This document shows, one piece after another, positions 1 to 7,946 of a stretch of 64,000 nt of DNA. The notes below the pieces were generated by a model. That model worked only from the letters and a program-made list of their open reading frames with translations. It ran no database searches and had not been told where the DNA came from. A program made the translations under genes and the position numbers. The DNA comes from an uncultured Oscillospiraceae bacterium. Lineage in GTDB: Bacteria > Bacillota > Clostridia > Oscillospirales > Acutalibacteraceae. The stretch's first letter is position 1. The number at the start of each line of letters is the position of its first letter. The stretch lies in assembly GCA_948471095.1 (NCBI GenBank), contig CAOKRG010000007.1, positions 16,110-80,109 on the forward strand, read 5' to 3'.

Positions 1-1
1 A

Positions 2-241
2 GCGCTGCTGGGATACACCATGAACCAGCTGGAAGAAATGCTGGAGGGCTGCGGGTTTTACCGCTGCTATCAGTCTTTCATCGTCAACCTCTCCCAGGTG
101 GCGGCTGTCCGGGCGGACAATGAGGCGAAAAATTATACCATTCGTTTCAAAGGCTATGAGGGAGAGATTCTGCTCAGCCGGGAAAAATACGCGGAGCTGG
201 TAACCCTTCTGAAGGGGCGGTACGCGAAGATCAATATCTGA
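2..241 (+). CDS. LytTR-family DNA-binding regulator, C-terminal part only
   Basis: Only the 3' end of this gene is in the window; the frame is already open at base 2, ahead of the first Met at 20. The roughly 80 visible residues look like a LytTR DNA-binding domain: the segment FYRCYQSFIVNLSQV fits the family pattern of an aromatic residue, a basic residue, then Ser-x-Ile-Val-Asn, followed by the usual beta strands and a final helix. LytTR proteins are normally response regulators of peptide-sensing or virulence/bacteriocin circuits; the receiver domain, if present, is outside the window. It may be cargo of the adjacent mobile element or the flanking chromosome; which one cannot be decided here. 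Confidence 0.75.
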   Translation, partial: ALLGYTMNQLEEMLEGCGFYRCYQSFIVNLSQVAAVRADNEAKNYTIRFKGYEGEILLSREKYAELVTLLKGRYAKINI

Positions 242-300
242 TGCCACATCATAAATATAGTACGAAAAGGGGTATATTTACGCCAGTATGGGGATGATTT

Positions 301-329
301 TTGCGCCGCTAAGCAAAGAAGACGGTTTT
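301..329 (+). repeat. 29-bp imperfect direct repeat, copy 1
   Basis: This stretch matches 4131-4159 at 26 of 29 positions, with a perfect 16-base core at 314-329 (CAAAGAAGACGGTTTT). The left part (TTGCG-N-CGC) is itself nearly palindromic. The copies flank the block from the DUF6076-like gene to the relaxase gene. Role unknown: a recombination scar or an element-specific protein-binding signal are both possible. Confidence 0.7.
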
Positions 330-334
330 CAAAA

Positions 335-1303
335 TCAGGAGTTGATTAGCCACTCCTTGAACTCCTCAAAAGACATTTTGCCTGCGGCACACTCGTCACG
401 CTTACCCTTTGCCGTGGCGCTCCAAGCATAGAACGCTCCGGGGCTTATCTTCCCGGCCTTTATCCAGTTAAAGCGTTTCTTGTACTCACGGCGATACTCC
501 TTGAACAGCTCGTCCGAGTTTTTCTTCTCCGCCCAGCGCTTGACTGCGCCGACTTCTCTGCAAGTGTGCCCGTTCTCATCAACGGTCAAATTGCAAAACT
601 CCGCCGTGTTGCGTCGGGGAATAGCAAAATACTTGCCACAATATGAGCAGATACGCATACGCTGTTCCCGCTTGACGCACTCACGAATGGAAAACTCAAC
701 GAGGTCAGATAGGGAGGTTGGGTGCAACACCTCGGCAAAAGTACCGCTGCCGGTTCGCTCATAGGTAGTAAAGATTGGTCTGAACTGGTAGGCGTAGAGC
801 GGTTCTCTTTTCTCTTTGTCCAGATACTCTTGCAACTTTTCACGAACAGGTTTCTTCTTTCCGTCATCGATGTCCAGGACATCTTCGAATAGGCGCATGA
901 TTTGTTTTTGCAGAGTGTCCAGGTCGCTGGGAATGTGCCGCAACTGCTTGTGCGGGAGAATCTCTTGAACATCGTCAGGATGGTGCTCCGCATTGCGGAA
1001 CCGTGACTGCCAGTCAAGACGCAGGAACTCAAAATAGATGTGTTTCTTCGCAAGCTCCTCCAAAGTACTCATCACAGCAGCCTGCGAATCAAAGTCGCGT
1101 TCCCGATAGAAATTCAGCAGGGCCTTGTCCATTTCCTTAAACAGACCTTCCATCGGCCAGATGTCCAAATAGGTAAACCGCAAGAGGCTTTCCAGAAATG
1201 GGAAGTCTTTTTCTTTTTTGTGCGAGCGCTCGAACGTCAAATCCTTGTAGACGAAATATTCGCGGCCATCTTCAAAGTAGGTGTAGAACAGGTAGTCAGC
1301 CAT
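335..1303 (-). CDS. DUF6076-like protein with C-terminal zinc-finger-like motif
   Basis: A 322-residue protein with no signal peptide or membrane segment. Its N-terminal two thirds are charged and helical. Near residues 215-250 it has CSYCGKYF followed by two more Cys (FCNL and TCREVGAVKRW), which resembles the CGNR/treble-clef zinc fingers at the end of DUF6076-type proteins carried by clostridial integrative elements; the family name is from memory. A good ribosome binding site (AAGGAG) precedes the ATG at 1303. It is transcribed divergently from the excisionase-like gene, so the 1304-1466 gap probably controls both. Function unknown; a nucleic-acid-binding accessory role is the reasonable guess. 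Confidence 0.6.
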   Translation of the reverse strand: MADYLFYTYFEDGREYFVYKDLTFERSHKKEKDFPFLESLLRFTYLDIWPMEGLFKEMDKALLNFYRERDFDSQAAVMSTLEELAKKHIYFEFLRLDWQSRFRNAEHHPDDVQEILPHKQLRHIPSDLDTLQKQIMRLFEDVLDIDDGKKKPVREKLQEYLDKEKREPLYAYQFRPIFTTYERTGSGTFAEVLHPTSLSDLVEFSIRECVKREQRMRICSYCGKYFAIPRRNTAEFCNLTVDENGHTCREVGAVKRWAEKKNSDELFKEYRREYKKRFNWIKAGKISPGAFYAWSATAKGKRDECAAGKMSFEEFKEWLINS

Positions 1304-1351
1304 TTTGATTGCTCCTTGCTTAGAAAGTTAAAAATATTTTTGTAATTGTCC

Positions 1352-1380
1352 TTGACAAACGTATTGCCATGTGTTACCAT
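1352..1380 (+). promoter_or_regulatory. SigA-type promoter for the mobile-element operon
   Basis: TTGACA at 1352-1357 and TACCAT at 1375-1380 are separated by exactly 17 bases. The promoter points at the excisionase-like gene at 1467, whose ribosome binding site AGGAGG lies at 1455-1460. It sits in the divergent gap with the DUF6076-like gene, where repressor or Xis binding would be expected. Confidence 0.75.
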
Positions 1381-1466
1381 AAGACGGTCGGGGAATTAAA
1401 CTCCCAGTAAGAATAAGTCTACAGCAGACGGACGAAAAAGTCAAGACAATTTTTAGGAGGTGCGGA

Positions 1467-1679
1467 GTGGTTCAATCAAAGTTCAAAAGCTATGATGAAC
1501 TGCCACTGTTTCTCAACGCGAAAACAGTGGCAGAAATTTTGGGGATTTCAGTTGCGGGGGCATATGAGTTGCTGCACCAGGAAGACTTTCCTGTGCTGAG
1601 AATCGGTTCGCGCCTGGTGGTTCCCAAGGAGAAATTCCTCTCGTGGATTGAGAGTCAGACAGGAGGTAATGAGATATGA
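1467..1679 (+). CDS. Excisionase-like helix-turn-helix protein
   Basis: A 70-residue protein starting at GTG 1467, six bases after AGGAGG. Residues 14-62 form an excisionase/MerR-like winged helix: FLNAKTVAEILGISVAGAYE, then a wing ending in RLVVPKEKFLSWI. Proteins of this size and pattern act as recombination directionality factors or DNA-bending regulators for tyrosine integrases. It leads a short operon and overlaps the next gene by four bases (ATGA). Whether it is the true Xis for the integrase at 4248-5396, or a transcription factor, is not shown by the sequence. Confidence 0.75.
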   Translation: MVQSKFKSYDELPLFLNAKTVAEILGISVAGAYELLHQEDFPVLRIGSRLVVPKEKFLSWIESQTGGNEI

Positions 1680-2038
1680 ATACTTTCTTGAGAGAGTCAT
1701 GCAGCGGAGCAAAGAATTTCTTTCCTCTGCCTAACGCTATTTTCACTTTAGGATTGTCAGCAGGTGAACTGGCTGTCTACGCCTACCTCATGTATTGCGA
1801 GGACAGGAAGTCGCACAAATGCTGGCCAAGCTACAAAACTATTGGCATTGCCGTTGGCATGAGCGAAAATACGGTGAGGAAATATGTGCGGGAGCTTGAG
1901 TGCAAGACACTCATACTGACGGAGCCGACAACGTATGAGTGTGCCAGTGGGCAGGTTCGGAATGGCAACTTGGTTTTCACGATTCTTCCCATTTATGGGG
2001 CGGTCAAATACCGCAATGAGTGCCAAACAGCGAGGTAA
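1676..2038 (+). CDS. Helix-turn-helix protein (HTH_36 type), replication or regulation
   Basis: A 120-residue protein with a winged-helix domain in residues 25-95. GLSAGELAVYAYLMYCED, CWPSYKTIGIAVGMSENTVR and a following recognition helix fit the HTH_36 family seen in plasmid and integrative-element replication or regulatory proteins. It starts inside the stop of the preceding gene (ATGA overlap at 1676-1679), so the two are translationally coupled. It is shorter than RepA-type initiators, so a regulatory role is as likely as a replication role. Confidence 0.65.
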   Translation: MNTFLRESCSGAKNFFPLPNAIFTLGLSAGELAVYAYLMYCEDRKSHKCWPSYKTIGIAVGMSENTVRKYVRELECKTLILTEPTTYECASGQVRNGNLVFTILPIYGAVKYRNECQTAR

Positions 2039-2359
2039 GCGTTTATGGCCCCTGTGAGGGCCGTGTCAGGCGATTTGGGCCGGGGTCGAGGGAAGTGAGT
2101 GGCAACCGGCTCAGAACGCCATTCTGGGGCATTTGTGACGATTTGTGAGGGCAGCAGCCACCATATCAAAGCAAGGAGAAATATGCAGGATTGTGGAATA
2201 ATATCCAGCCAAATAGGACACTGAAAACGGTCAAAAAGACAAGCAGGTTAAAGCGCGGGGTCTACCGCGCAGTTCACATCGTCCGGCAGAGCCGGTCGTT
2301 GGGGAAAAATCAGGGATTACCGGCCTCTGAAATCAGGGGTCGGTCGGAAAGGAGCGCTT
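2039..2359 (+). other. Candidate oriT region with a 13-codon leader ORF
   Basis: This 321-base gap lies between the HTH gene and the mobilization genes, where transfer origins of such elements usually sit. It contains hairpins at 2253-2270 (GCGCGG/CCGCGC arms) and 2283-2295 (CCGGC/GCCGG arms). A 13-codon ORF at 2183-2224 follows a perfect AAGGAG at 2173-2178, suggesting a leader peptide or coupling ORF. No nic site could be recognised, so the oriT call rests on position and hairpins only. Confidence 0.35.
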
Positions 2360-2767
2360 TTGAGCGAAAAAAAGCAAAAATATGCGTACTGGATGCGGCC
2401 ATCGATGGTCGCAGAGATAGAGGAAATGCTGGCGGCGGCAAACGCCACCTCGAAAGGGGACTTCGTTTGCAAGGCGATTGAGTTCTACATCGGTTATCTC
2501 AGGCAGCAGAAAAACATCAATTACTTGGCTCCGATGTTGGCAGGGGCAATCAAGAGCGAGGTGCGTTCCCTCGGCAGAGATGTGTGCGAAATACTGTTCA
2601 AGCTGGCGGTGGAAATTGGAATCAACAGCAATATCACGGCGGCGGTCAATGATATTTCCGATGAATCTCTGGACACGGTGCGGCTCAATGTTGCCCAGGA
2701 AGTAGCGCGGACAAATGGGATTCTGACCTTTGAGGATGCCGATGAGTGGCAGAACGGGGGCGACTGA
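2360..2767 (+). CDS. MobC-like ribbon-helix-helix mobilization accessory protein
   Basis: A 135-residue protein starting at TTG 2360 with AAAGGAG seven bases upstream. The N-terminal part (YAYWMRPSMVAEIEEML, then a helix with KGDFVCKAIEFYIGYL) resembles a ribbon-helix-helix DNA-binding fold; the rest is helical. It stops two bases before the relaxase start, the normal arrangement for an accessory protein that binds oriT and helps the relaxase load. An overlapping frame opens at 2191 but lacks this ribosome binding site and family pattern. The accessory role is inferred from fold and position. Confidence 0.65.
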   Translation: MSEKKQKYAYWMRPSMVAEIEEMLAAANATSKGDFVCKAIEFYIGYLRQQKNINYLAPMLAGAIKSEVRSLGRDVCEILFKLAVEIGINSNITAAVNDISDESLDTVRLNVAQEVARTNGILTFEDADEWQNGGD

Positions 2768-2769
2768 TT

Positions 2770-4119
2770 ATGGCAAAAATAATTGTTACCAGCAGGTATA
2801 TGCGGAACTCTCCGAAACGCTCGGCGACAAATCTTGTGAAATATATGGGTACTCGTGAGGGGGTGGAAAAGGTAGCTGAGGGCATTGACAACGCTCCTGC
2901 CACTGTTCGTCAGCAACGATTAGTGCAGGACATCCTCAAGTTTGACTCGTCTGCCAAGGACTATGGTGAGTACCATGACTACGAGAGTTCTCCCACCAGG
3001 AGCAACGCAAGCGAGTTCATCGATGCTTTTATTGAGCGCAACGCTGACCGCATTGGCGAACTGGACAAGCTGGTCAGCTATATGGCAGAGCGCCATGGGG
3101 TGGAAAAGCTTGGAAGTCATGGCCTTTTTAGTCAGACCGATGACAAAATAGATTTGGATTCGGTCGCCGAGGAAGTGGGCCAGCACAAGGGCATCATCTG
3201 GACACACGTCATCAGCTTACACCGTGAGGATGCGGAGCGGTTGGGCTATAACAGGGCCGAGGCATGGCGTGAATTGGTGCGGCGCAATGTCACCGAGTTG
3301 GCCGAGGCTCAGAAAATCGACATCAGTAACCTGCAGTGGTATGGAGCATTTCACAATACCACACACCACCCACATATGCACTTGCTGGTCTATTCCAGGG
3401 ACGCTAAACAGGGTTGGCTGACGAAAAAGGGGATAGATTCGCTGCGGAGTGCGCTGGGCAATGACATTTTTCGGCTGGAGCAGTACAAGCTATTCTCGAT
3501 GGAAACAGACCTCCGCGACCGGTTGAAGAAGGAGAGCCGGGAGGAAATAGAAAAGCTGCTTACGAAAATCCGCGACTCATGTGCGCCCACTTCTGAAGTG
3601 GAGATGTTGTTTCTGAAACTGGCTTCACAGCTAAAGACCTGCAAAGGGCGAAAGCAGTATGGTTATCTGCCGAAGGATGTTAAGGATACTGTCAACAAAA
3701 TTGTAGCTGAGCTTGCAAAAGACGATGACATTGCAAAGCTCAATTCTGAGTGGAATAAGGTGAACCGAGAGAAATTATCACTCTATCATGAGAATAAAAA
3801 GCTCGATGTTCCGCTGGAAGATAACCCGGAGTTCCGAAGTATCAAGAACATTATTGTGCGAAGTGCGGCGCTGGCTATGAGGATTATGGATGCGGAGCCT
3901 ACCCAAAATTATGATGTAGGGTCAGCAATGAGGTCGGTGGTAAGCGCCTTATGCAAATTGGTTTCAAAGAGTTACGACAAGAAACTGTCCCGTCTTAATG
4001 CTCAGATAGACAGCAAACTCAGAAGTAAAATCGAGCAGAAGAAGGCGGCGCATGGGTTGAAAACAGAGCGTGGCGTCCGGCAGGATATAGATGATGAGAG
4101 TTATTCAATGAGGATGTAG
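2770..4119 (+). CDS. Relaxase of the MobP type (MobP3-like)
   Basis: A 449-residue conjugative relaxase, which would nick oriT and stay bound to the 5' end of the transferred strand. MAKIIVTSRYMRNSP at the start carries the tyrosine region, and residues about 194-204 contain the three-histidine metal motif HNTTHHPHMHLLVYS typical of MobP/MobQ relaxases. The second half is a charged helical region. I chose the ATG at 2770 over a GTG at 2746 because of the G-rich Shine-Dalgarno stretch just before it and the two-base spacing from the upstream stop. There is no type IV secretion system in view, so the element would be mobilizable rather than self-transmissible. Confidence 0.85.
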   Translation: MAKIIVTSRYMRNSPKRSATNLVKYMGTREGVEKVAEGIDNAPATVRQQRLVQDILKFDSSAKDYGEYHDYESSPTRSNASEFIDAFIERNADRIGELDKLVSYMAERHGVEKLGSHGLFSQTDDKIDLDSVAEEVGQHKGIIWTHVISLHREDAERLGYNRAEAWRELVRRNVTELAEAQKIDISNLQWYGAFHNTTHHPHMHLLVYSRDAKQGWLTKKGIDSLRSALGNDIFRLEQYKLFSMETDLRDRLKKESREEIEKLLTKIRDSCAPTSEVEMLFLKLASQLKTCKGRKQYGYLPKDVKDTVNKIVAELAKDDDIAKLNSEWNKVNREKLSLYHENKKLDVPLEDNPEFRSIKNIIVRSAALAMRIMDAEPTQNYDVGSAMRSVVSALCKLVSKSYDKKLSRLNAQIDSKLRSKIEQKKAAHGLKTERGVRQDIDDESYSMRM

Positions 4120-4130
4120 GCTCTCAAAAT

Positions 4131-4159
4131 TTGCGTCGCAAAACAAAGAAGACGGTTTT
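4131..4159 (+). repeat. 29-bp imperfect direct repeat, copy 2
   Basis: This is the second copy of the repeat at 301-329; the identical 16-base core is at 4144-4159. It lies in the 128-base gap between the relaxase and integrase genes. The two copies have the same orientation. Confidence 0.7.
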
Positions 4160-4247
4160 GAACGAAACCGGAAAAAGTAAGAAAAATGTCAGTGGACATA
4201 TGCGGGGACTATGTGGTAGTGTTGGTGTCAAGAAAGGGGGCCAATTT

Positions 4248-5396
4248 ATGGCAAAACGCAGAGCAAATGGTGAAGGAAACATACGCAAGCGTAAGGACGG
4301 TCGCTGGGAGGGGCGCTATACAGCAGGCCGTGATCCTGAGTCCGGCAAGGTAATTTATAAGAACGTGCTTGGGAAAACTCAGGCTGAGGTCAAAGAAAAG
4401 CTGGCCAGAGCCATTGAGGACAACAAGGGCTTGGATATCGTCAAAGCAGGCCAGTATACGGTAGGCCAGTGGATGGACGTATGGTTTGAGAACTACGCCA
4501 AAATCAAAGTGCGGCCATCTTCGCACAAAACCTATAAGGGTTATATTGAAAATCATATCAAGCCAAGCATCGGTAAGATACCTCTTGGCAAGCTAACAAC
4601 GCTGGAAGTGCAGACTCTTTACAAAAAGCTGCTGACCAGCGGTAGGGTTGAGCGGACAGAATCTCAACAGCAGCCCAAGGGATTGAGCGCCAAAACAATA
4701 CGCAACATCAATCAGGTGATTTCATCCGCTATGAAATTGGCTAAAAGCCAGAAACTTATTTCTACCAACCCCACAGATGGCTGTGCCCTGCCAAAGGTAG
4801 AACATCAGGAGATGAAAACGCTGAACGCTGACCAGTTGGCCGCATTCTTCCGAGAGGCCAAGAACAGCGGCATATTCGAAATGTACTACCTGGAGTTAGC
4901 GACAGGCTTGCGCCGGGGCGAACTGTTGGGCCTAAAGTGGGACGATATCAACCTGGAGACAGGCGTTATCCAAGTGAAACGGCAGGTAGCGAGAATCAAT
5001 GGGGAAGTGGTGGAGGCCCCACTAAAGACAAAAAATTCCTACCGCACGCTGTCCATAGGGGAAGATGCGATAGAAATTCTCAGAGAGCAGAGGAGCAAAG
5101 TGGCTGGTGAGTATGTGTTCCCATCACCCAACGGCGGGCCAATTTCGCCCGACAGCATCCTGCATATGCTACATCGGGTACTTGGGAGGGCAGGGTTACC
5201 CAAGATACGGTTCCATGATCTCCGCCACACGTTTTCGACCCTGGCACTCCAAAACGGTGTAGACATCAAGACGGTGTCAGGTATGCTTGGTCACTACAGC
5301 GCAGGGTTCACCCTGGACACCTACGCCCATGTCACCACCGCAGCACAGAAAGAGGCAGCCAAGACGATGGACAACTTACTATCCGGCAGCGTTTAG
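4248..5396 (+). CDS. int: Tyrosine recombinase/integrase (Tn916-type)
   Basis: A 382-residue site-specific recombinase. Order of parts: N-terminal arm-binding domain (about 1-60, GEGNIRKRKDGRWEGRY), core-binding SAM-like domain (about 65-165), and catalytic domain with Arg at about 222 (ATGLRRGELLGLKW), a Lys-containing beta hairpin (KTKNSYRTLSI), the HDLRH box at about 322-326, LGH at about 348 and the Tyr nucleophile near 358 (TLDTYAHV). All key residues are present. The frame is open from 4131, but the ATG at 4248 follows AAAGGGGG and begins like family members. The gene ends about 110 bases from the 3' end of the initiator tRNA gene, the likely attachment site. Confidence 0.93.
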   Translation: MAKRRANGEGNIRKRKDGRWEGRYTAGRDPESGKVIYKNVLGKTQAEVKEKLARAIEDNKGLDIVKAGQYTVGQWMDVWFENYAKIKVRPSSHKTYKGYIENHIKPSIGKIPLGKLTTLEVQTLYKKLLTSGRVERTESQQQPKGLSAKTIRNINQVISSAMKLAKSQKLISTNPTDGCALPKVEHQEMKTLNADQLAAFFREAKNSGIFEMYYLELATGLRRGELLGLKWDDINLETGVIQVKRQVARINGEVVEAPLKTKNSYRTLSIGEDAIEILREQRSKVAGEYVFPSPNGGPISPDSILHMLHRVLGRAGLPKIRFHDLRHTFSTLALQNGVDIKTVSGMLGHYSAGFTLDTYAHVTTAAQKEAAKTMDNLLSGSV

Positions 5397-5470
5397 AAGT
5401 ACCCGGTCGTTTCCCCGTATGGGTCAGCGCATGGGTCAGGTAAGAGAAACAAAGGGAAAATGCAAAATGA

Positions 5471-5504
5471 AATCCCCGGAAACCCTAGTGTTTCCGGGGA
5501 TTTT

Positions 5505-5505
<1 letters not shown>
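5471..5505. terminator. Bidirectional terminator between integrase and tRNA-fMet
   Basis: A 13-bp perfect stem (5471-5483 with 5490-5502, loop of six) is followed by a T run on the plus strand. On the minus strand it follows the 3' end of the tRNA gene, so it can end both convergent transcripts. Confidence 0.8.
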
Positions 5506-5581
<76 letters not shown>

Positions 5582-5611
5582 ATATTGTACTGTCTCGCTT
5601 GCGACTCTGTA

Positions 5612-5640
5612 AGTATAACACAGGGCGCAGGAAAAAGCAA
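5612..5640 (-). promoter_or_regulatory. Promoter of the tRNA-fMet gene
   Basis: On the minus strand, TTGCTT (5635-5640) and TATACT (5612-5617) are 17 bases apart and about 30 bases upstream of the mature 5' end of the tRNA. Confidence 0.7.
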
Positions 5641-5960
5641 GCCCTTTTTCTAATTTTGCCAGTTTTTTTTATGTAGCCGGAACAGCCTCTTTTTAAGAGA
5701 TATAATAGTATAATTATATTCAATACAGAAGCGCAAAATCGTACAAATTGTTCTATGGATATATTTGGTTGTTGCCAATCTCACCAAGGTGGGGCCAAAG
5801 GCCGGAGGGGTGATGCGGGCACGAAGACGCCTCGCGGTTTGCAGGACCAAGAGTGCATTATGAGAGTATATCCGAGGAGGACTGCTGGGCGTTACAAGAG
5901 CCGACTGCTTGCCATACCGCAAATGTTCGGACCGGCCGCGCCCAACCGGCACGCGCTGAC
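5641..5960. other. Non-coding gap with possible structured RNA
   Basis: No credible ORF lies here. Bases 5641-5760 are A+T-rich and contain TATAAT at 5701-5706 and 5709-5714, reading rightward. Bases about 5765-5950 are G+C-rich with several short inverted segments, such as GGCCAAAGGCC at 5793-5803, and end just before the SpoVB-like gene's terminator. This could be a small RNA gene, but I could not match it to SRP RNA, tmRNA, RNase P RNA or a riboswitch class. Confidence 0.3.
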
Positions 5961-5993
5961 GAAAAACCGGGCGGCGCAGCGAACGCGCCGCCC
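5961..5993 (-). terminator. Terminator of the SpoVB-like gene
   Basis: A nine-bp stem GGGCGGCGC/GCGCCGCCC (5969-5977 with 5985-5993) directly follows the stop codon on the minus strand and is followed by a run of five T at 5962-5966. Confidence 0.75.
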
Positions 5994-7523
5994 TCAGCCC
6001 TTCCGGGGCTTTCCTCCACTTTCCGGCAAAGCTTCCATCAGCCGCCCCAGCCCTCCGTAGCAGGCCGCAAAGACGCCGCCGGAGAGGACGGTCTGGAAAA
6101 ACACCAGAACAAAGCCGTTCAGGCCATCGGCGTTTTGAAGCAGCCGCCCCGCAAGGAAGACCCCCAGGGCCGCGCTAAACAGGGGCATAAGGATGTGCCG
6201 GGGCAGGGAGATTTGCAGATGGCTTACCTTCATCAGCCGGTGCAGGCTCAAAGCGGCGTTGAAGATGGTGCTGAAGAACAGGATGCCAACGTAGCTCTCC
6301 ATGCCGGAAAAGCGCAGGACGCACAGCACCAGGATCACCCGGATCAGGGAGTCGGCGAAATTGTACTTCATGGAGTTAAACTGTTCGTCCATACCCTTGA
6401 GCAGGCTGTCCACCACCACGTCCAGGTAGGTGAGGGGCACCAGGGGGGCCAGCACCCGCAGGTAGGCTCCAGCGCTGCCGCTGTGGTAAAAGGCGCTGCC
6501 CCAGCTGTCCCCAAAGGCCGCGAACAGGGCGGCGAAGAAAATGCCGAAGGCCAGGGCCGCCTGGACCGCCCGGCCGGAGATGTAAGCCACCGCCTTTTTG
6601 TGGCTCAGCTCCCGCTCCCGGGCGATTTTGGGAATGAGCAGGGAGGCAAAGGAGGACAAAAAGGAGGAGGGAAAGTAGAGCATAGGCATGGCCATGCCTT
6701 GCAAAAGGCCGTATTGGGAGAGGGCCTGGTCATAGTTCAGCCCAAACATTTGCAGCTCCCGGGGGATGAGCAGATTTTCCCCGGTGTTCAAAAGGCTGCG
6801 GGCGGCGGAGCTCAGGGTGCATGGCAGGGCGATGTGCCTTAAGCCCCGCAGGACCCCCCGGCTCTTTTCTTTTTGGGCGGGGGTGTTGCGCCGCAGGCTC
6901 CGGCGGTAGGCGCACCAGCTGGTGAGGAAGGAGGTTGCCTCGCCCAGGGTGGAGGCAGCCATGGCCCAAAGGCAGGCCTGCTCGATCCCCGCCGGGGCCT
7001 TCCACCAGAAGAGGAAGACTGTGGCCCCGATGGTGAGGACCTGTTCCAAAGCGTCGGACAAGGCGGTGTTAAGGGATTCGTCCACGGCCAGGAAGTAGCC
7101 CTTCATGCAGGTGCACAGGGACATGAAAGGGAGCCCCAGCCCCAAAATGCGCAGGCAGGGCGCGGCGGCGGGATTGCCCAAAAACAGGGAGGCGGCGGGC
7201 TGGGCCAAAAAGAAAAGACACAGGGCAATGCCCAAGCTGACGCACAGGCAGAAGCCAAAGCAGCGGGCCACCACCGACCGCACCGTCTGGGGCCGGCCCC
7301 CGGCCAGGGCGGCGGTGACCATGCGGGTGACGGCCAGGCTGATGCCCGAGGTGGAGAGAGTGACGGTGAGCATAAAGATAGAGAAGATCAGCTGGTAGAG
7401 CCCCATGCCCTCCGGGCCGGTTTTTTGAGAGAGATAGGAGCGGTACCCCATATTGGCCACGCGCAGGAAGAGGGAGATCAGGGTAAGGGCCGCGCCCTGG
7501 ATAAAAAAGGCTTTTTTCGTCAT
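5994..7523 (-). CDS. SpoVB-like oligosaccharide/lipid flippase (MOP superfamily)
   Basis: A 509-residue polytopic membrane protein beginning MTKKAFFIQGAALTLISLFL. About 12-14 hydrophobic segments and the early GYRSYLSQKTGPEGMGLYQL pattern fit the PST/SpoVB branch of the MOP superfamily, which flips lipid-linked wall or spore-cortex precursors. Length agrees with SpoVB (about 520 residues). The frame is open far upstream to 7910, but that extension translates a mosaic repeat; the ATG at 7523 has AAAGGAG in place. The gene stands alone with its own terminator. Assignment to SpoVB itself rather than a paralogous flippase is likely but unproved. Confidence 0.8.
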   Translation of the reverse strand: MTKKAFFIQGAALTLISLFLRVANMGYRSYLSQKTGPEGMGLYQLIFSIFMLTVTLSTSGISLAVTRMVTAALAGGRPQTVRSVVARCFGFCLCVSLGIALCLFFLAQPAASLFLGNPAAAPCLRILGLGLPFMSLCTCMKGYFLAVDESLNTALSDALEQVLTIGATVFLFWWKAPAGIEQACLWAMAASTLGEATSFLTSWCAYRRSLRRNTPAQKEKSRGVLRGLRHIALPCTLSSAARSLLNTGENLLIPRELQMFGLNYDQALSQYGLLQGMAMPMLYFPSSFLSSFASLLIPKIARERELSHKKAVAYISGRAVQAALAFGIFFAALFAAFGDSWGSAFYHSGSAGAYLRVLAPLVPLTYLDVVVDSLLKGMDEQFNSMKYNFADSLIRVILVLCVLRFSGMESYVGILFFSTIFNAALSLHRLMKVSHLQISLPRHILMPLFSAALGVFLAGRLLQNADGLNGFVLVFFQTVLSGGVFAACYGGLGRLMEALPESGGKPRKG

Positions 7524-7596
7524 GGGATGGCTCCTTTCTGGTTTGACAAGCGGCTTGCGGGGGGATATAATTGAAACAATACCCCGCCATTTAAAC

Positions 7597-7878
7597 AGTA
7601 AGCAAAATACGCGGTCCAGGGGCTTACAACGTTCGCTGGCGAAGTTGATGTTCGCTGCGCGAAGTTGCGGCCTCTTGCAGGGGGTGGGGGGAGTGTCCGA
7701 AACACGTGTTTTATATGGAGAAAACTTCTTGAGCGCAACAGTAAAAGTTTTGTCCACTTTTTCAAAAGTGGCGGGGTTCTTAGGGGGTGAGCGTCTGCCA
7801 GTGGCAGACATGCTGCGAACCGACCGAGCCGACAGGCGAGACCCAGAGCCCCTAAGCCGCCGGAGGCCACTCCGTAAC
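7597..7878. repeat. Mosaic intergenic repeat, copy 1
   Basis: This fills most of the 423-base gap between the SpoVB-like gene and prmA. It contains, in order, an edge module (7597-7619, near ACGCGGTCC), a TTCGC-type palindrome module (7620-7650), a module with GCGCAACAGTAAAAGTTT (7733-7750), and a module at 7790-7877 with TGCCAGTGGCA and the inverse of GTCTCGCCTGCCGGCTCGG. Each module recurs elsewhere in the window in either orientation. No ORF here is credible. Confidence 0.75.
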
Positions 7879-7946
7879 ACTCCCATGAAAAATGCGCCCT
7901 TTAGACACACCCACTTTTCGCCCCAACAAAGAGGAGAGAGAATTTT

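Noticed and set aside
2191-2481. 96-codon ORF overlapping the MobC-like gene
   Set aside because: It has no ribosome binding site and conflicts with the RHH-type frame, which has both a site and correct spacing to the relaxase.
4131-4247. Longer N-terminus for the integrase
   Set aside because: The extension covers the direct repeat and is not integrase-like; ATG 4248 has a proper ribosome binding site and family-like start.
5760-5960. 6S RNA or SRP RNA at this position
   Set aside because: No long closing stem or SRP apical-loop consensus was found; the 32535-32796 region fits 6S better.
7524-7910. 129-residue N-terminal extension of the flippase
   Set aside because: It translates a mosaic repeat; the signal-like membrane start and ribosome binding site are at 7523.
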